The notes under the pieces were generated by a model. It saw only the letters and a program-made list of their open reading frames with translations, ran no database searches and was not told the origin of the DNA. From the NCBI GenBank assembly GCA_024449915.1, contig JAMZAV010000320.1:372001-436000 (forward strand): DNA of 64,000 nt, in the 5' to 3' direction. Of this stretch, positions 47,801-58,329 are shown one piece after another. The position numbers and the translations under genes are program-made. Origin of the DNA: Sweltsa coloradensis. Its lineage: Eukaryota > Arthropoda > Insecta > Plecoptera > Chloroperlidae. Within the stretch, counting starts at the first letter, position 1. Each line of letters opens with the position of its first letter.

Positions 47801-50800
47801 GTGTAAGAGACAATTAGCCTACATATTTGAAATTTCCAAATCGGCTTTGATTAGAGACACGCGTTCATCCTTTGTGAACAGCCTCCCAAAAATGCAGATT
47901 TTTGGATGAACATTAAAGGTCAAAAAGCGGTCCAGACTGTATGTGAAATTAGGTGGATTTGACAATCAAGCGTATTTTTAAATGGGCATTTAACATTGTC
48001 GAAAAAGTTGGCCCGAGCTTGATTTCCATCCATCCACAAGGCTACAAGCACTTAAGATCATGTTTTTCAGAATTCCTTTACATTAAGTCACCTATTGCCT
48101 CTTGTGCTTGTAGATTCAAATAAAGTAGGCTAAGTACTCTTTAGGCAAAAAAGAAAGATAATTCTGTTAAAATGGGGGTTTCATTTATTTTGATTTAAAT
48201 CAATGATTTAAATCAATTGATTTAAATCAAAAACACTCTTGTCATTAACCATTCTTTTCTTCAACCATCACTTAAAGAAGAACGTTAAAACGATGTTTAG
48301 AATTTAAATGAGTTTGAGTTTAACAAGATGATGTTTACATTTTTCATCTGCGTCGCGCGCCCATCCCTCCGAGATTGGCTGTTGAATCGAAGAAACAAAC
48401 ATGTCGGACAGCCGAGCTTGCCGTGCACTTGGATGATGTACGTGCAAAACTGCTCCTCGCTAGTTGGCTGTGCGCATGCGTTGGTTCTCACTCTCTTTTC
48501 TACCGTGCGTCTCTTTCTATTGAATCGCTCCAAAACGCGAAATATACATGTGTTTCAACAACGTTTATTCAAATTCTGTTGCGATTTTTATAAATTAAAT
48601 GCATTGTGTCAAGAAAAGAATTGTGAATAACGTTATGTGAATGATATTTCTTAAATACTTCTCGTTCAAAAGATACAAGCGTTTTAAAAATAGCCCAATG
48701 CTATTCTCATGGGGACATTCTCTTCCAATGCCCCGAACTCACTTCCCGCGTTAATTTTGTGGTTCCCTATATGCAGGCTAATGGAACTTTTATTTACCTG
48801 TATGTAAGCAGACAGCACAGAAAAAACACGTGAGCGAGCATATTTTATATATAAATCGCTGCGATATGGGAAAGAAGTATTGAGTGCATATTTCATTGCT
48901 GGGAATGTATGTATGTTGTAGCCCAATTCAACCATCAGCTGTTCTAAATCCAACTCAGGATCGTTGCCATTCTCACTCAAAATGAAACCAACAGCATATG
49001 CCTCAAGTGTAGAACCCTTGAGAGAAAAATACAAGAAAACATTGTAAATGTTACTTTTAAATCAAATTGTAGGCTACTGGTAACCTAACATAATTTAGAC
49101 AAAATATTTTTAAAACAACTAGGCTACCGGTACCTAACTTAAATAGGGCTTAAAAGGTGGTTGGTTAGGAGGCCCGTCCTGGAGTATGGTGCGGCATCTC
49201 AGTAGACTGGGGGAGGTTTGGAGATAGAGAAAGTGCAACGTAGGTTACGGGGACAATTAGGCGGTGGGGGTTGGAGGGAACGTGAGCAGGGTTTGCGAAA
49301 CGTCGCTGCTTTTTTGGGGGAGTTGGGTTGGGGCCATTAGAGGAAAGGAGGAGGGTGGGTAGGTTATGCAATAAAGGTAGGCCTAGTGGTAGGGGGGATC
49401 ATCATGGAAGTTCCTGCGGAATGTTAGCCTAATGTAGTAAGAACAGATTTGGGCACATTGCTTAGACCTGACTGGTTTCTTAGAAAGGACCGTTAGGGGG
49501 TGGAATGACTTGTTGATATGTATGTTGTCTTAAAGGGAGTTGAGATGATGTTTGGGGGAATTATGAACAATTCCATATCATTGCCAAATTTTATAAAAAA
49601 AAACTTGTCTACGTAGGCCTACCCTACCAGTTGGCTAGTTCTTACTATGCCTAAATGTAAGGCCATGTTTTAGCCAGCGGACATAAATCTTTGATGAAAT
49701 TTTTTTCATTATCGCTTGCATATCTCGCCGTTTACTGCTATTGGAATTCCGCTAGGGCCTACATCCTTAGCAGTGGCTTTTGCCTCCCTCATTCTGTAGG
49801 CTATACAGACCAACCTCGTGGCCGGTGCGCTCCTAATGAAAGATTTAACCATCCGCACAAGCTCTAACATACCTACCTATTAGTTGCCAATAGTGTTTTT
49901 CACACTTTACATTTTTCATGAGTAAACACTTGACACAGTTGCATTGTGGAACGTTAATGTGTTCAGTGTTTTATAATAGGCAGAGGATATTCTTACGGCA
50001 TACCGTAAGAATTACTAGAAATTATTCTTACGGTAGGCTATGTGTTTTCATTGGTTGTCTCATCACGTGACTCATCAACAGGCGCACCGTAAGAATAGTG
50101 TATAGTAATTCTTACGGTCTATGCCCACTATGACCATGCACTAGGCAGGCCTACGCTAGGCCTAACGTCGCTATTTTAAATCTAAAGTAGGCCTACCTAC
50201 AAAACCTTTAACGTCGCTATTTTAATTAATTTATTTAATCAGGAAGAATGTATGAGGAGTGGTCTCGGGAGGAAAGGGGGGTAAATGAGATGTGGGAAAG
50301 TTTTCTAGATATATTTAGGGCTCTTTTGGAAAGGTTTGTACCGCAAGTAGCAAAAAGGGAAAATGGGGATCCGGTTTATTACAATAGAAGAATTAGATGG
50401 TTGAAGAGAAAATGTAGGAGCGTGTATGGGAAGTATCGGAGGACTGGGAGGGGTAAGAAAAAGCTTAAGGAATGGGAGGAGATACTTGATAGGGCTAAGG
50501 TTGACGCTAGGGACGATTATATGATGAGGTTAATGGATGGGGACCGGGGAATTAGGGACAGCGGGACAAGTTTATACAAGCACTTAAGGGGACAAAAAGG
50601 ACGGGTGGCAATACCTACTCTTAAGGGGGAGGGGGAAAGGATATACGTTAGCGACCAGGATAAGGCGGAGGCTTTAAATTCCTATTATGGGGGGGTGTTT
50701 CAGGAGAATAGGGATACAGGAGAGCAGTGGCAAGGGGAAAGGGGGGACACCCCACTCACAATTTCGGATAGGGATGTAAAGAGGGTGTTGGGCAAGATGG

Positions 50801-53066
50801 TTGTAGGAAAAGCTCCAGGGCAGGACGGCTTGGGGTGCAGATTTTTAAAAATTGGGGGTGATGCCGCGGTAAGGTTTCTAGGGGATGTATGTAGAAAGTC
50901 TTTAAGTGAGGGTAAGATCCCTGAAGGTTGGAGGGAGGGACTCGTGGTGCCAATTCATAAGGGGGGCGATAGATGTACAATAGGAAATTATAGGCCAGTT
51001 AGCTTGACTTCAGTAGGGAGCAAAATTATGGAGAGGGTAGTTGCAGACTATGTTAGGAACTCATTGGAAGGGGAGGCGTGGTTCACGGATGCTCAACATG
51101 GTTTCAGGGAATGTTTTTCTCAAGTGACACTCAACTGGTAGGATTAGTTCAGGATATTGGGGACATTTTGGACAGTGGGGGGGAAGTAGATGCTGTTTTT
51201 CTAGATTTTGAAAAGGCTTTTGATAAAGTCTCGCACGATTTGCTAATGGAGAAGGTTAACAATGTGGTGGGGGATAAAGGAGTGGTGAGGTGGGTTGGAG
51301 ATTTCTTGAGAGGTAGGTCTCAGAGGGTTAGGGTTGGGGGTACATTGTCACATAGTATAGAGGTTACATCGGGGGTACCGCAGGGCTCAGTGTTAGGACC
51401 TTTGTTGTTTATTATGTTTATAAATGACATAGGGCAGGGAATAACATCAAGAATAAGATTATTTGCAGATGATTGTGTTTTGTAGAGCAATAAGGGGGAT
51501 TGAGGATGTTAGGCTGTTGCAGGCAGATCTGGGGGTAATAGAGGAATGGGTCACAGCAAAATAAGATGGGTTTGAACATAGGTAAATGTAAGGTGGTTGG
51601 TTTCTCGCGAAGAATAATTAAGGTAGGTAGGACATACACTTTAATGGGGGCTGTTATGGAGAAAGTAGGAACGTATAAGTACTTAGGGGTGATGTTGGCA
51701 GAGGATTTGGGTTGGGGGATCAGGTGCAAGAAGTTGTTAAGAAGGGAAATAGGGCTCTGGGTTTTGTTATGAGAAATCTAAGAGGGGCCAGCCGGGAAGT
51801 TAAAGATCGGGCATATAAGGTAGTGGTTAGACCTGTCCTGGAGTATGGGGCGGCGGCATGGGATCCGTATAAGTTGGGGGAGGTTTTGGAGGTAGAGAAA
51901 GTCCAACGTAGGGCGGCAAGAAGGGTTACGGGAAAGGTTAGACGGTGGCGGTGGGAAGAGGATGATAAGGGGAATGTAGAGAGAGTATATGACAGTGTCA
52001 CTGCAATGTTAGGAGAGTTGGGGTGGGAGTCATTAGAGGGAAGAAGAAGGGAGGTTAGGTTGTGCAATATGTACAGGGCGGCTAGGGGAAGTAGGGGGTG
52101 GGGGGACATCCGCAATAGGCTACAAGAGGGGCTTTACAGGGGAAGGGGGGATCATTCATGGAAGTTCCAGCGTCAAATAGTAAGAACGGATCTGGGTCGG
52201 TATGGTTTCATGGAAAGGACTGTTAGGGAATGGAATGACTTGCCGGGGGATATTGTAGGTAGTGGGTCTTTAAGGGAATTTAGATCGTTTTTAGGGGGGG
52301 ACAGAAATTAGGTCTGGGGAGAGTGAGTGGTTGCCACCGGGCGGAAGGGCCCATTTGCAACCGTTAAGAAATGTTATGTTATGTTAAATCTAAAGTAGCC
52401 TACCTACAAAACCTTTAACGTCGCTATTTTAAATCTAAAGTACCTAAAAAACATTTAACGTCGCTATTTTAAATCTAAAGTAGGCCTAGGCTAGGCTAGG
52501 CCCTAGCCCTAGGCCCTACCTACTGATCAAAAACTGGGCATACCAAACGAAAAAGTTCGTTCCATGCCGTAAGAATAGTGTGTATTAATTCTTACGGCAT
52601 GCCGTAAGAATATCCACTCCGTTTATAATATGTGGAATTGTTCATAGTGTCTAGGGCCTAGGCTAGGCTAGGCTAGGCCTTAACCTGGAATTGAAGGGGT
52701 TTAGGGTATAGATAGAGCCTAGGGTTGTAGCTATGCCTGTAAGGAGACTCGATGGGTTAAAGCTGTGTGAGTTAGCCCTATGCCCTAACCTTGCTCGTGC
52801 AATATAATTACCTGCCGGGTCAGGTGTTTGAAGTAATGGATGCATATCTTCTTGTATGTAGGCAGTAGATGCTTCATACCCTTGAAAATGCGGTATGCTT
52901 GACGGCTCGTTGCGGCATACTGGTAAGCAATTGTGACTTTACAACAACCTTCTGGTTCATCAGCTGTAATTGTCACCTTGTGGAATAATAAGCCTGTGTG
53001 TGCGTAAAGTGCTAAAACTACAGTCAGTATTATCATAACAACCAACACCAGTACGAAAAATTCCAT
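41769..53066 (-). CDS. TEX264: TEX264-like ER membrane protein, three exons seen, 3' end uncertain
   Basis: In vertebrates TEX264 is an ER membrane protein with a cytosolic GyrI-like domain that acts as an ER-phagy receptor. Exon 1 (53066-52812, 85 aa) has an N-terminal hydrophobic segment (residues 3-22) and VTIAYQYAATSRQAYRIF. Exon 2 (49016-48798, 73 aa) has YAVGFILSENGNDPELDL and TSFPYRSDLYIKYARSRV. Exon 3 (from 41894) starts ERKLCAHPIVEIFDESTIKF and continues VPLSRQDDFYVPE. All three follow the human protein in order, and each joins in phase 0. In the joined frame the protein stops after 199 residues (TGA 41769-41771), versus about 313 in human. The acidic serine-rich tail with the LC3-binding motif is not seen. 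A frame change just after FYVPE would add about 35 residues. Introns of 3.8 and 6.9 kb are full of transposons. Name confidence is good; the 3' structure is unresolved. Confidence 0.82.
43909..45217. mobile_element. hAT element with transposase N-terminus, perfect 8-bp TSD
   Basis: Left end CAGGCCCGTATTAAG, right end complement CAGGGCCGGATTAAAG, flanked by GTCGTAAT (43901-43908 and 45218-45225). Both ends continue inward with TAGCCTAGGGGCGC. An open frame at 44840-45070 encodes a transposase start. Two direct repeats of a 26-bp sequence (TTATTCG-AAACGGAG-GAGTG) lie upstream of it. Long G or C homopolymers occur at 44302-44314, 44485-44501 and 45085-45103. Confidence 0.82.
44840..45070 (+). 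pseudogene. hAT transposase N-terminal remnant (76 aa)
   Basis: Begins MERIKKLSGAQNRKLQNQKA, then IPKISSFSQFF. This is the basic KKLSGAQNRK ... PKISSFF leader found in hAT transposases and the domesticated ZMYM-type proteins. The zinc-finger, catalytic and dimerisation parts are missing, and the frame ends in low-complexity sequence at TGA 45068-45070. Confidence 0.6.
46330..46718. mobile_element. Possible small TIR element (TTGAGCGAGC ends)
   Basis: TTGAGCGAGC at 46330-46339 is mirrored by GCTCGCTCAA at 46709-46718. The body has no coding region and contains an A-rich tract at 46507-46549. No clear target duplication was found. Confidence 0.35.
46972..48769. mobile_element. TA-flanked TIR element next to TEX264 exon 2
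   Basis: Inverted repeats of about 115 bp begin TAGGGAACCACA (46972) and end TGTGGTTCCCTA (48769), each bordered by TA. The arms share the segment around GCGGGAAG...GAATGTTCCCAT. The 1.8-kb body holds no intact transposase. It carries a segment homologous to 53490-53885 (see 47551-47945), a run of GATTTAAATCAA palindromes near 48190-48235, and a GC-rich patch with TGCGCATGCG (48473-48482). TA target sites fit Tc1/mariner-like or other TA-targeting superfamilies. Confidence 0.7.
47551..47945 (+). repeat. Diverged copy of 53490-53885 inside the TA-flanked element
   Basis: Both segments share, in the same order: AAGACTGTTGG, CTTTG-CGCAG, GTTGTGGTTTGCACCAAAATG, AAATATGCCACCAAA followed by GGTAATTT, TTTGAAAT and AGGTCAAAA-G-TCCAGA. 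They differ by many substitutions and small indels. Either the element captured a piece of the 53.5-kb region, or both are members of one repeat family. Confidence 0.7.
48798..49016 (-). CDS. TEX264: TEX264 exon 2 (residues 86-158)
   Basis: Acceptor ttctctcaag, donor gtaaat. Begins GSTLEAYAVGFILSE and ends VFSVLSAYIQ, matching the human CAVGSILSE ... HPALDTYIKERK block. A TA-flanked transposon ends 28 bp beyond the donor, so the splice site sits next to foreign sequence. Confidence 0.85.
49160..49565 (+). pseudogene. Decayed fragment of the same LINE (C-terminal part)
   Basis: Reads as a diverged copy of 51820-52310: RPVLEYGAA, then GDHSWKF-like, then a decayed REWNDLP, with many indels. Same strand as the larger copy, and also in TEX264 intron 1. 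Confidence 0.75.
49979..52621. mobile_element. MULE-like TIR element split by the LINE, 9-bp TSD
   Basis: Terminal repeats of about 60 bp face each other: GGCAGAGGATATTCTTACGG on the left and its inverted relative at the right. They are bordered by the 9-bp direct repeat TTTATAATA (49970-49978 and 52622-52630). Eight copies of the 10-mer ATTCTTACGG, in both orientations, form short hairpins near the ends. Without the 2.1-kb LINE it would be about 0.5 kb, so it is non-autonomous. The 9-bp TSD suggests the MULE/Mutator group. Confidence 0.7.
50229..52385 (+). pseudogene. Non-LTR retrotransposon (CR1/Jockey-like) reverse transcriptase, 5'-truncated and broken
   Basis: Copy-and-paste retrotransposon fragment. 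Four reading-frame pieces (50248-51120, 51078-51485, 51566-51772, 51712-52311) together carry reverse-transcriptase blocks in order: APGQDGLGCRFLK, YRPVSLTS, DAQHGF, FLDFEKAFDKVSHDLL, SGVPQGSVLGPLLF and FADD near 51462. A C-terminal region follows, ending REWNDLPGDIVGS. Frameshifts near 51113, 51485 and 51720 and a stop near 51562 inactivate it. The apurinic endonuclease domain is absent. The 3' end is ATGTT-type short tandem repeats (52368-52385), typical of CR1/L2-type elements. The coding strand is strikingly G-rich. It lies inside a MULE-like element in TEX264 intron 1. The clade name is inference. Confidence 0.85.
52812..53066 (-). CDS. TEX264: TEX264 exon 1 (residues 1-85)
   Basis: The ATG at 53066-53064 starts MEFFVLVLVVMIILTVVLAL, a single membrane anchor, followed by YAHTGLLFHKVTI. 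An in-frame TTG lies 18 bp upstream, but the ATG is the natural start. The exon ends HLTRQ with donor gtaatt. The neighbouring upstream DNA (53290-53440) is relatively GC-rich and could hold the promoter. Confidence 0.85.
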
Positions 53067-53289
53067 CCCGAAGACTTGGTCCAAGGCCTAGGGCCTACCT
53101 AGCCTAGCCTACCTAGGCTTGGACCCGGGCCTGTTGATACCAATAATCCCAGCCTAGAACTAGGGTACGGCCTAAGGGCAGGCCTGGCCTAGCCACCAAA
53201 CCAGGTGTAGGCTAGAGCTGGGTCTACTGCCTACTGACCTACTAATCAGTAGCGTAATTGCAACTTTATAATCCCACTAAAAATCACCA

Positions 53290-53440
53290 CTTCATGACAA
53301 ATGCCGGGCCGGCTGATTTGGCCGAACGCAGCGCAGCTGATTGTAGAAAGAACCGGAAAACGAGTTGGCCGCGCTTGGCGCTTGAGCGTCTCGCGGGATC
53401 TTTGAATTACGAGGAGTTTCTGACTTCTGAGGCGCACGAT
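53290..53440. promoter_or_regulatory. GC-rich candidate promoter between divergent first exons
   Basis: About 150 bp clearly richer in CpG than its surroundings, with GCCGGGCCGGC, an ETS-like ACCGGAA and TCTCGCGGGA. It lies about 230 bp upstream of the TEX264 ATG on the minus strand and about 270 bp upstream of a candidate plus-strand first exon. The position fits a bidirectional promoter, but no transcription start can be read from sequence alone. Confidence 0.35.
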
Positions 53441-53489
53441 ACGGTTTGTAATTAATCATTTCCACACTCGATTATAAAGAAATAGCCTC

Positions 53490-53885
53490 AATCAAGATTC
53501 AAGACTGTTGGATGAGCTCTAGCAAAGCATAGCCTAGGCTTTGGCGCAGGCCAGATTGCAGAGGTAGTCTGGATTCTGGAACACTTGAAGCTATCGTTCA
53601 TGTTGTGGTTTGCACCAAAATGATTGTGGATGGTGTGGATATCGCGATCATAGCATATTTTCTAAATAGTGCCTACTTTTTTCAGTAACGGACACTGACA
53701 GCAAATATGCCACCAAAAGGTAATTTTTAGTAATTTTCCAATCTTGTGTAGGTGACAATAATTATTTGAAATTTTGAAATGTGCTCTGATCGCGAGTTGC
53801 GCTTATTTTTTTTTTGAACATCTTGATATACAAATTTTCGGGGTGAAAATTGGAGGTCAAAACGTGATCCAGAATGTTTGTGATC
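53490..53885 (+). repeat. Partner of the segment at 47551-47945
   Basis: Non-coding apart from the candidate MPPK exon. It is followed by a tRNA-like trace (GGTTTCAAACCC at about 53930) that is too degenerate to call. Confidence 0.6.
53707..53719 (+). CDS. Candidate tiny first coding exon starting MPPK
   Basis: ATG CCA CCA AAA G is followed by gtaatt (53720). It is preceded by a pyrimidine run and a short leader (cttttttcagtaacggac), which recalls the terminal-oligopyrimidine leaders of ribosomal protein genes such as RPS25 (MPPK...). No matching second exon was found downstream. A diverged copy of the whole segment, including ATGCCACCAAACAG|gtaatt, sits at 47761-47774 inside a transposon, so this may instead be a repeat. 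Low confidence. Confidence 0.22.
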
Positions 53886-54592
53886 TAACCGACAGTGCTG
53901 GATCGAGCGTTAAGCTATCGGGAGGTCCCGGTTTCAAACCCTGTCGAGATCAGGAATCCTGACTGTAGTTTTTTTTTTAGGTTTTCCTCTGTCGTTATTG
54001 CGAATGCAACATCCCTTCACAACGCATCACAACAAAATTAAAATAAACATGTGCATATACACGTAGGTTAGGTATAGGTAGTATTGGTAGTTGTGCCAAG
54101 TCATTGCATAAAATAATAGGTCTATTAACTAGCCTACACAAACATAGCCTACATTAATATTTAATATATTAGAATTAAAAATTTTAAAACAGAAGTTTGA
54201 ACACACATATTAATAAGTAGGCCTACCCTATAGCAAGAATGATAGCAATTAGCAAAGATGCTAAATAACGAATATTATTTTATTATATTACATTACATTA
54301 CATATACTGACAGCACTGTATGAGAATTAAACTTCTTTTGAATTTGGACTGGTGAAAGTGTTTGAAAAGACCGCGCTGCCCAGCATTGGGTGATACTGCG
54401 TTTCAGGGTTTATTACTGAAAAGAAGAAGAAGATGTAATGTTTACGGAAATTGGGAAATACGTAGAAGGGTCTTATTTCGTTGATAAGGGAGTATTGAGT
54501 CGTTGACCAGTCTGGTGTTTATTCTTGTTTAACCTCATGATTTCCATAATACATCGTTTAAATCACCAGTTTCTTAATATTTCTATGTTATT

Positions 54593-54679
54593 ATGGAAGA
54601 CATCAAACCACAAGATCTTCAACAGTTACTGGAATACTTTTCAAAAAATACTTACAGGGCCAAAGAGACGGATTCGAAA
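54593..54679 (+). CDS. Probable first coding exon of an unidentified gene
   Basis: An ATG in strong start context (A at -3, G at +4) opens a 29-codon reading frame, MEDIKPQDLQQLLEYFSKNT followed by YRAKETDSK. It ends exactly at a near-consensus donor, AAA|gtaagt. The peptide has the composition of a real N-terminus: hydrophilic, with an LQQLLEYF amphipathic helix. I do not recognise the family. In-frame downstream exons were not found; they may lie beyond the window or be too short to detect. It is divergent from TEX264. Confidence 0.5.
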
Positions 54680-57018
54680 GTAAGTAGGCCTAGGTAGGCT
54701 AGGGCTTAGGCCCTAGGTTAGCCTTTGTGTATTAAATATACCCTTCGGCTGTTGCATAGGGGCCTACACAAGGCTTAGCTAGGCTAGACCTATTAGGCTT
54801 TGCTATTTAGTATAAACTAAGCCCAGGCTAGGCCTAGGCCTGCGCCTTGGTCATTAAATTTGTAAGCATGCCTAGCCTAGGCCCTTATTGATTGTTGATA
54901 ATGTGTAGGGCCATCTAGGCCTAGGTAGGTTCAAGTTGTGCATGAAATAGAAAGGGTAGGGGTAGGCCTAGGCTAGCCCGAGGCCTGGCCTAGGCCTAGC
55001 CTAGGCTAGGGTAGGCTAGGCCTACTAGAGTTTTACCTTCAAAGTTTGACTTGAAAGCACTTAAGTAGGCCAAGCTTTTGAATTGGGGCCTAGGGGCCCC
55101 ATCACTTGTTACATTAACTATGGTTACATGGATTATTCAATTTACGATATTGGATACGATCCTACGTCTCAAACATCTCAAAGCATCTCAAAACACTTGG
55201 AACTAGGATCGGATCGGTTGGATCCAATCCCCCAAAAGTTGGGATCGGATTGAAATATCGGATCGAAAACAAGCATGTAAACAGTTTTGAGCATCAGATC
55301 GAGTGCACAGCACACACACACAGCACAGCATTTTTCAAAGCTACCGCTAGATCGCATTAGTTTGGTATTGAAAACGGATTGGTAATTATGCAGAATCACT
55401 CAGCGGACCAAAATTACTTTGGAAGATAATTTAAATGATTGAGCGTTTTACTTACATAGTCTGCGGAGTGTTTTTATGTCGGCGCACGTTGATTTAGTAT
55501 GTTTTTTTTGGTCATTCGGAAGGTTTTTTTGTGTTGACATAATGTTAATTTTTTACGTTGTGAGAGAGTATTGTATGTCGACTGGGAGCGAGGCGAGGTG
55601 GGGAATGACGTATTGCAGTGCTGGCAACTAAATCCTGTATATTTTATGGGATTGACTGGTTTTCCTGAGTTAGCTATTTATCGGAATGAGGTGTTTTTGT
55701 GTTTTTGTTGGGGGGTATGAGTTGGGGTTTCCAGGGCAGAGCCCCGGTGGGGGTTGGGGGGAAAACGCCCCCCATTCAGTTGTCCCATCAAATTTAATTT
55801 TGTATCTCATATAGTTGATAGCACTGGTTTAGGCTGCATTTGAGTTCGAAGATGGCGACGTGTGGAGGCCGGTGGAGGTGATGGTGGATGTTTGCTACGG
55901 TATGTGTGTTGTGTATGTTTTTTTGTGTTTTTATTTTGTAAACACTTGTGTGCGCTTGTTTAAAAAATCATTTAAAATTACTCTTTTGTGGGTTTTTCTA
56001 GTGGGTTTTTCCAACAAAAAACGGATTAAAACATCGCTGAGTAACCCTTCACTTTTACCAACGGATTGAATCCCTTGTTCAATTCATGACATATTTACAA
56101 ACGCTTGCCTCAGAATCCAAACCAATCGCAATACAGCATTGAATCCTTCATGTAAATATAACTAATGTGGTCTCTGGCTTGCGCCCTAGTTCCCAAGTCT
56201 CATTTATAAACATTATAGGTACTAGACTAGGACCTCTAGTGGTATTTATGTAGGCCTAGGCCTTAGGAAGAGATCCTAATAAAGGTAAAACTTTTATAGG
56301 GCTTAAAGCCTAGGCCTACCGGATGAGGCCTCATGACACGCCAGCTCGAGGCTTAAGCTCGATGCATGATTGCCCGATACTGCAGTAACAATAGGCCCTA
56401 ACGGGAACATTTATGGGAAGTTGAATCTCAAGTTAGGTTGTAGCCTAATGATACGATGCACAATAAGGGTCGATTTACAACAGCCTGGGTACCAAGTCCG
56501 GTAACTGTAACGGGAATATTGGCTATGAATGACATTGCCCAGTAACTGTAGGCCTAATGGTAGCCTAATGTGAAGCTATTGTTGGGCTATTGTAGAGCGT
56601 CCTTTAGAGCTCCAATTGTGCATCAAGATGCACAATTGCCTAGTAGGCCTAGGCCTAGTTCAATAACGGAAATGTGAACAGGAAGTTTGATGTTGTGTTA
56701 ACTCAATGTCTGTGCTATGCACAATTAGAGCTTCCCGTTCCCCTATAGCTTCTCCCATATTAACTCATTGTTAGGTACCATTACCGGATCAATTGGGCAT
56801 CAACCTTTAGCTAGGTTGACAAAACAATTGTGTGGGCCTTGGCCTAATTATTTTATTACAAATTAAGCGTAGCTTTGTATTTTGCTACCCATTTATAGCC
56901 TAGGCCTAGTAGCTTGCTACTTGCTAAGTAGTAAGTAGGTAGAGGTCTACCTAGTAGGGAAGAAAAATATAGGCCTAAGGAGGGAGCAAACTAACTAGGT
57001 CTACATGATATTAGTATT
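54680..57018 (+). other. Presumed intron or intergenic DNA rich in AGGCCTA words
   Basis: No coding region is supported. 54680-55070 is dominated by overlapping TAGGCCTAGG and GGCTAGGC words. 55690-55800 carries a G/C-rich hairpin-like patch similar to those inside the hAT-like elements of this window. A weak donor-like site follows an open frame near 55900, but nothing links it to a gene. Confidence 0.4.
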
Positions 57019-57297
57019 CAGGGGTCAAAATTAACTTTTTTGCCACCAGCCCTTAGCTTCGTGGCAACAATAGTCCTCAAGCTCAAGAGCATTTTTACTT
57101 GCCCGCAATCAATTGGGTTATATTAATGTAAAATAATCAAGGGCCTATACGGGACGGTAGGCCCTACCGGTAGCCCCCTACCCTACGTGAATGTCAAGTA
57201 ACTTTTTAATTTACAATATTCGCTGGGTTTGATGTGTGCGTGTAGAACTAGGGAGTGACCGGAAACGATTTTTCACCATCATAATATTAATAATAAC

Positions 57298-57328
<31 letters not shown>

Positions 57329-57640
57329 TATATAATAAGAATAAGATACTAATCATATAAAGAGCCCTAATAAGATGAAGATTAGCCTAATTTTTTAAAT
57401 TCTGTTTAGGTCTTACTACCGTAACCTACTTGGTAACGATTTCCATCTATGTATGCACACTTGCTGAAACTTATTTGTTATCGGCTGGAAATATTAGATT
57501 TTTGGAACGGCGCTTGGTGAACTCTGGAAAAACAGTAGGCCTACTCTCCTGTCGAGCTAGTGACAGAGATTTTTACTAGCTAGAGCAAAGTTCACTAGCC
57601 TCGGTCGAAGCGGAGGGGCGTTAATTTGACCCGTCCCCTG
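57019..57640. mobile_element. hAT-like element without matching TSD
   Basis: Starts CAGGGGTCAAAATTAAC. The complement of its right end is CAGGGGACGGGTCAAATTAAC, a TIR type common in hAT elements. The flanks (TTAGTATT and GTGAAAGA) do not match. It contains an AAT microsatellite (57290-57330). Confidence 0.5.
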
Positions 57641-57649
57641 GTGAAAGAT

Positions 57650-57800
57650 CTTGGCCTATCTGCCCAGCAGATTGTATTGTAAGATCTGTATTTTTTTTGG
57701 ACCAAGATCTTGCCAAATCTTGCAAGAACTTGCAAGATCTTGGCAAGATCTTTGCCAAGACTTGCAAGAATCTTGCCAAGATCTTGGTATAATCTTGGCA
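57650..57800. repeat. Degenerate CAAGATCTTGG repeat patch
   Basis: The words CTTGCCAAGATCTTGG, CTTGCAAGA and CTTGGCAAGA recur about ten times in 110 bp in both orientations. A looser version lies at 63728-63895. Confidence 0.6.
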
Positions 57801-58127
57801 AGATGTGTGGTTGTTCCTATTTATCGGTACCTCGGGTAACTCTACTAGTTTACGGAATTGCAATTTTTTTGTTTTTTTACTTTATTTTCTTTGCCAAATC
57901 ACTTATATTTCAAAGTATATTAAAAATACAGTGTCTGCGGAAACCAAATTAAAAATAATTTCACTTCTGTTTTATCAACAAAAGTAAGTTATAATTAGCG
58001 CGGAGCGACGCGGCCTAGGTGCCTACCGTTCGAAGATTTTACTCACTGCAAAGTTACCTTACAAGAACCCAAAAAAATCCAAAATAGAACAATACCGTTT
58101 TTACTGTTATAATAAAAAAAAACTTCA

Positions 58128-58226
58128 AAACACTTTAACGTCCGCTATTTTAAAACGAAAATCCTTTTGTGGTGAAAAGTCCTTTATATTTAAATAGCGA
58201 CGTTAAGGTTTTGTGGTGGAGTATTT
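58128..58226. mobile_element. About 100-bp inverted-repeat element
   Basis: ACTTTAACGTCCGCTATTTTA is mirrored (with one base difference) by TAAATAGCGACGTTAAGG. The word AACGTCGCTATTTTAAAT also occurs at about 50170, 50212, 52420 and 52458 inside the MULE-like element, so this is a related small repeat. Confidence 0.45.
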
Positions 58227-58329
58227 TAGCGAAAATGGTTGGTACGCCTATTAAGTAAAGGGGATCAGACGTAAATTACCAAACATGGCGGATCAATGAC
58301 AGTGAAATGAGCGTGTTGTGTTAAATATG

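Noticed and set aside
48297..48630. Three overlapping open frames
   Set aside because: They lie within the TA-flanked transposon, on both strands, without recognisable motifs.
53880..53960. tRNA-like sequence (GGTTTCAAACCC)
   Set aside because: No consistent acceptor or anticodon stem could be drawn.
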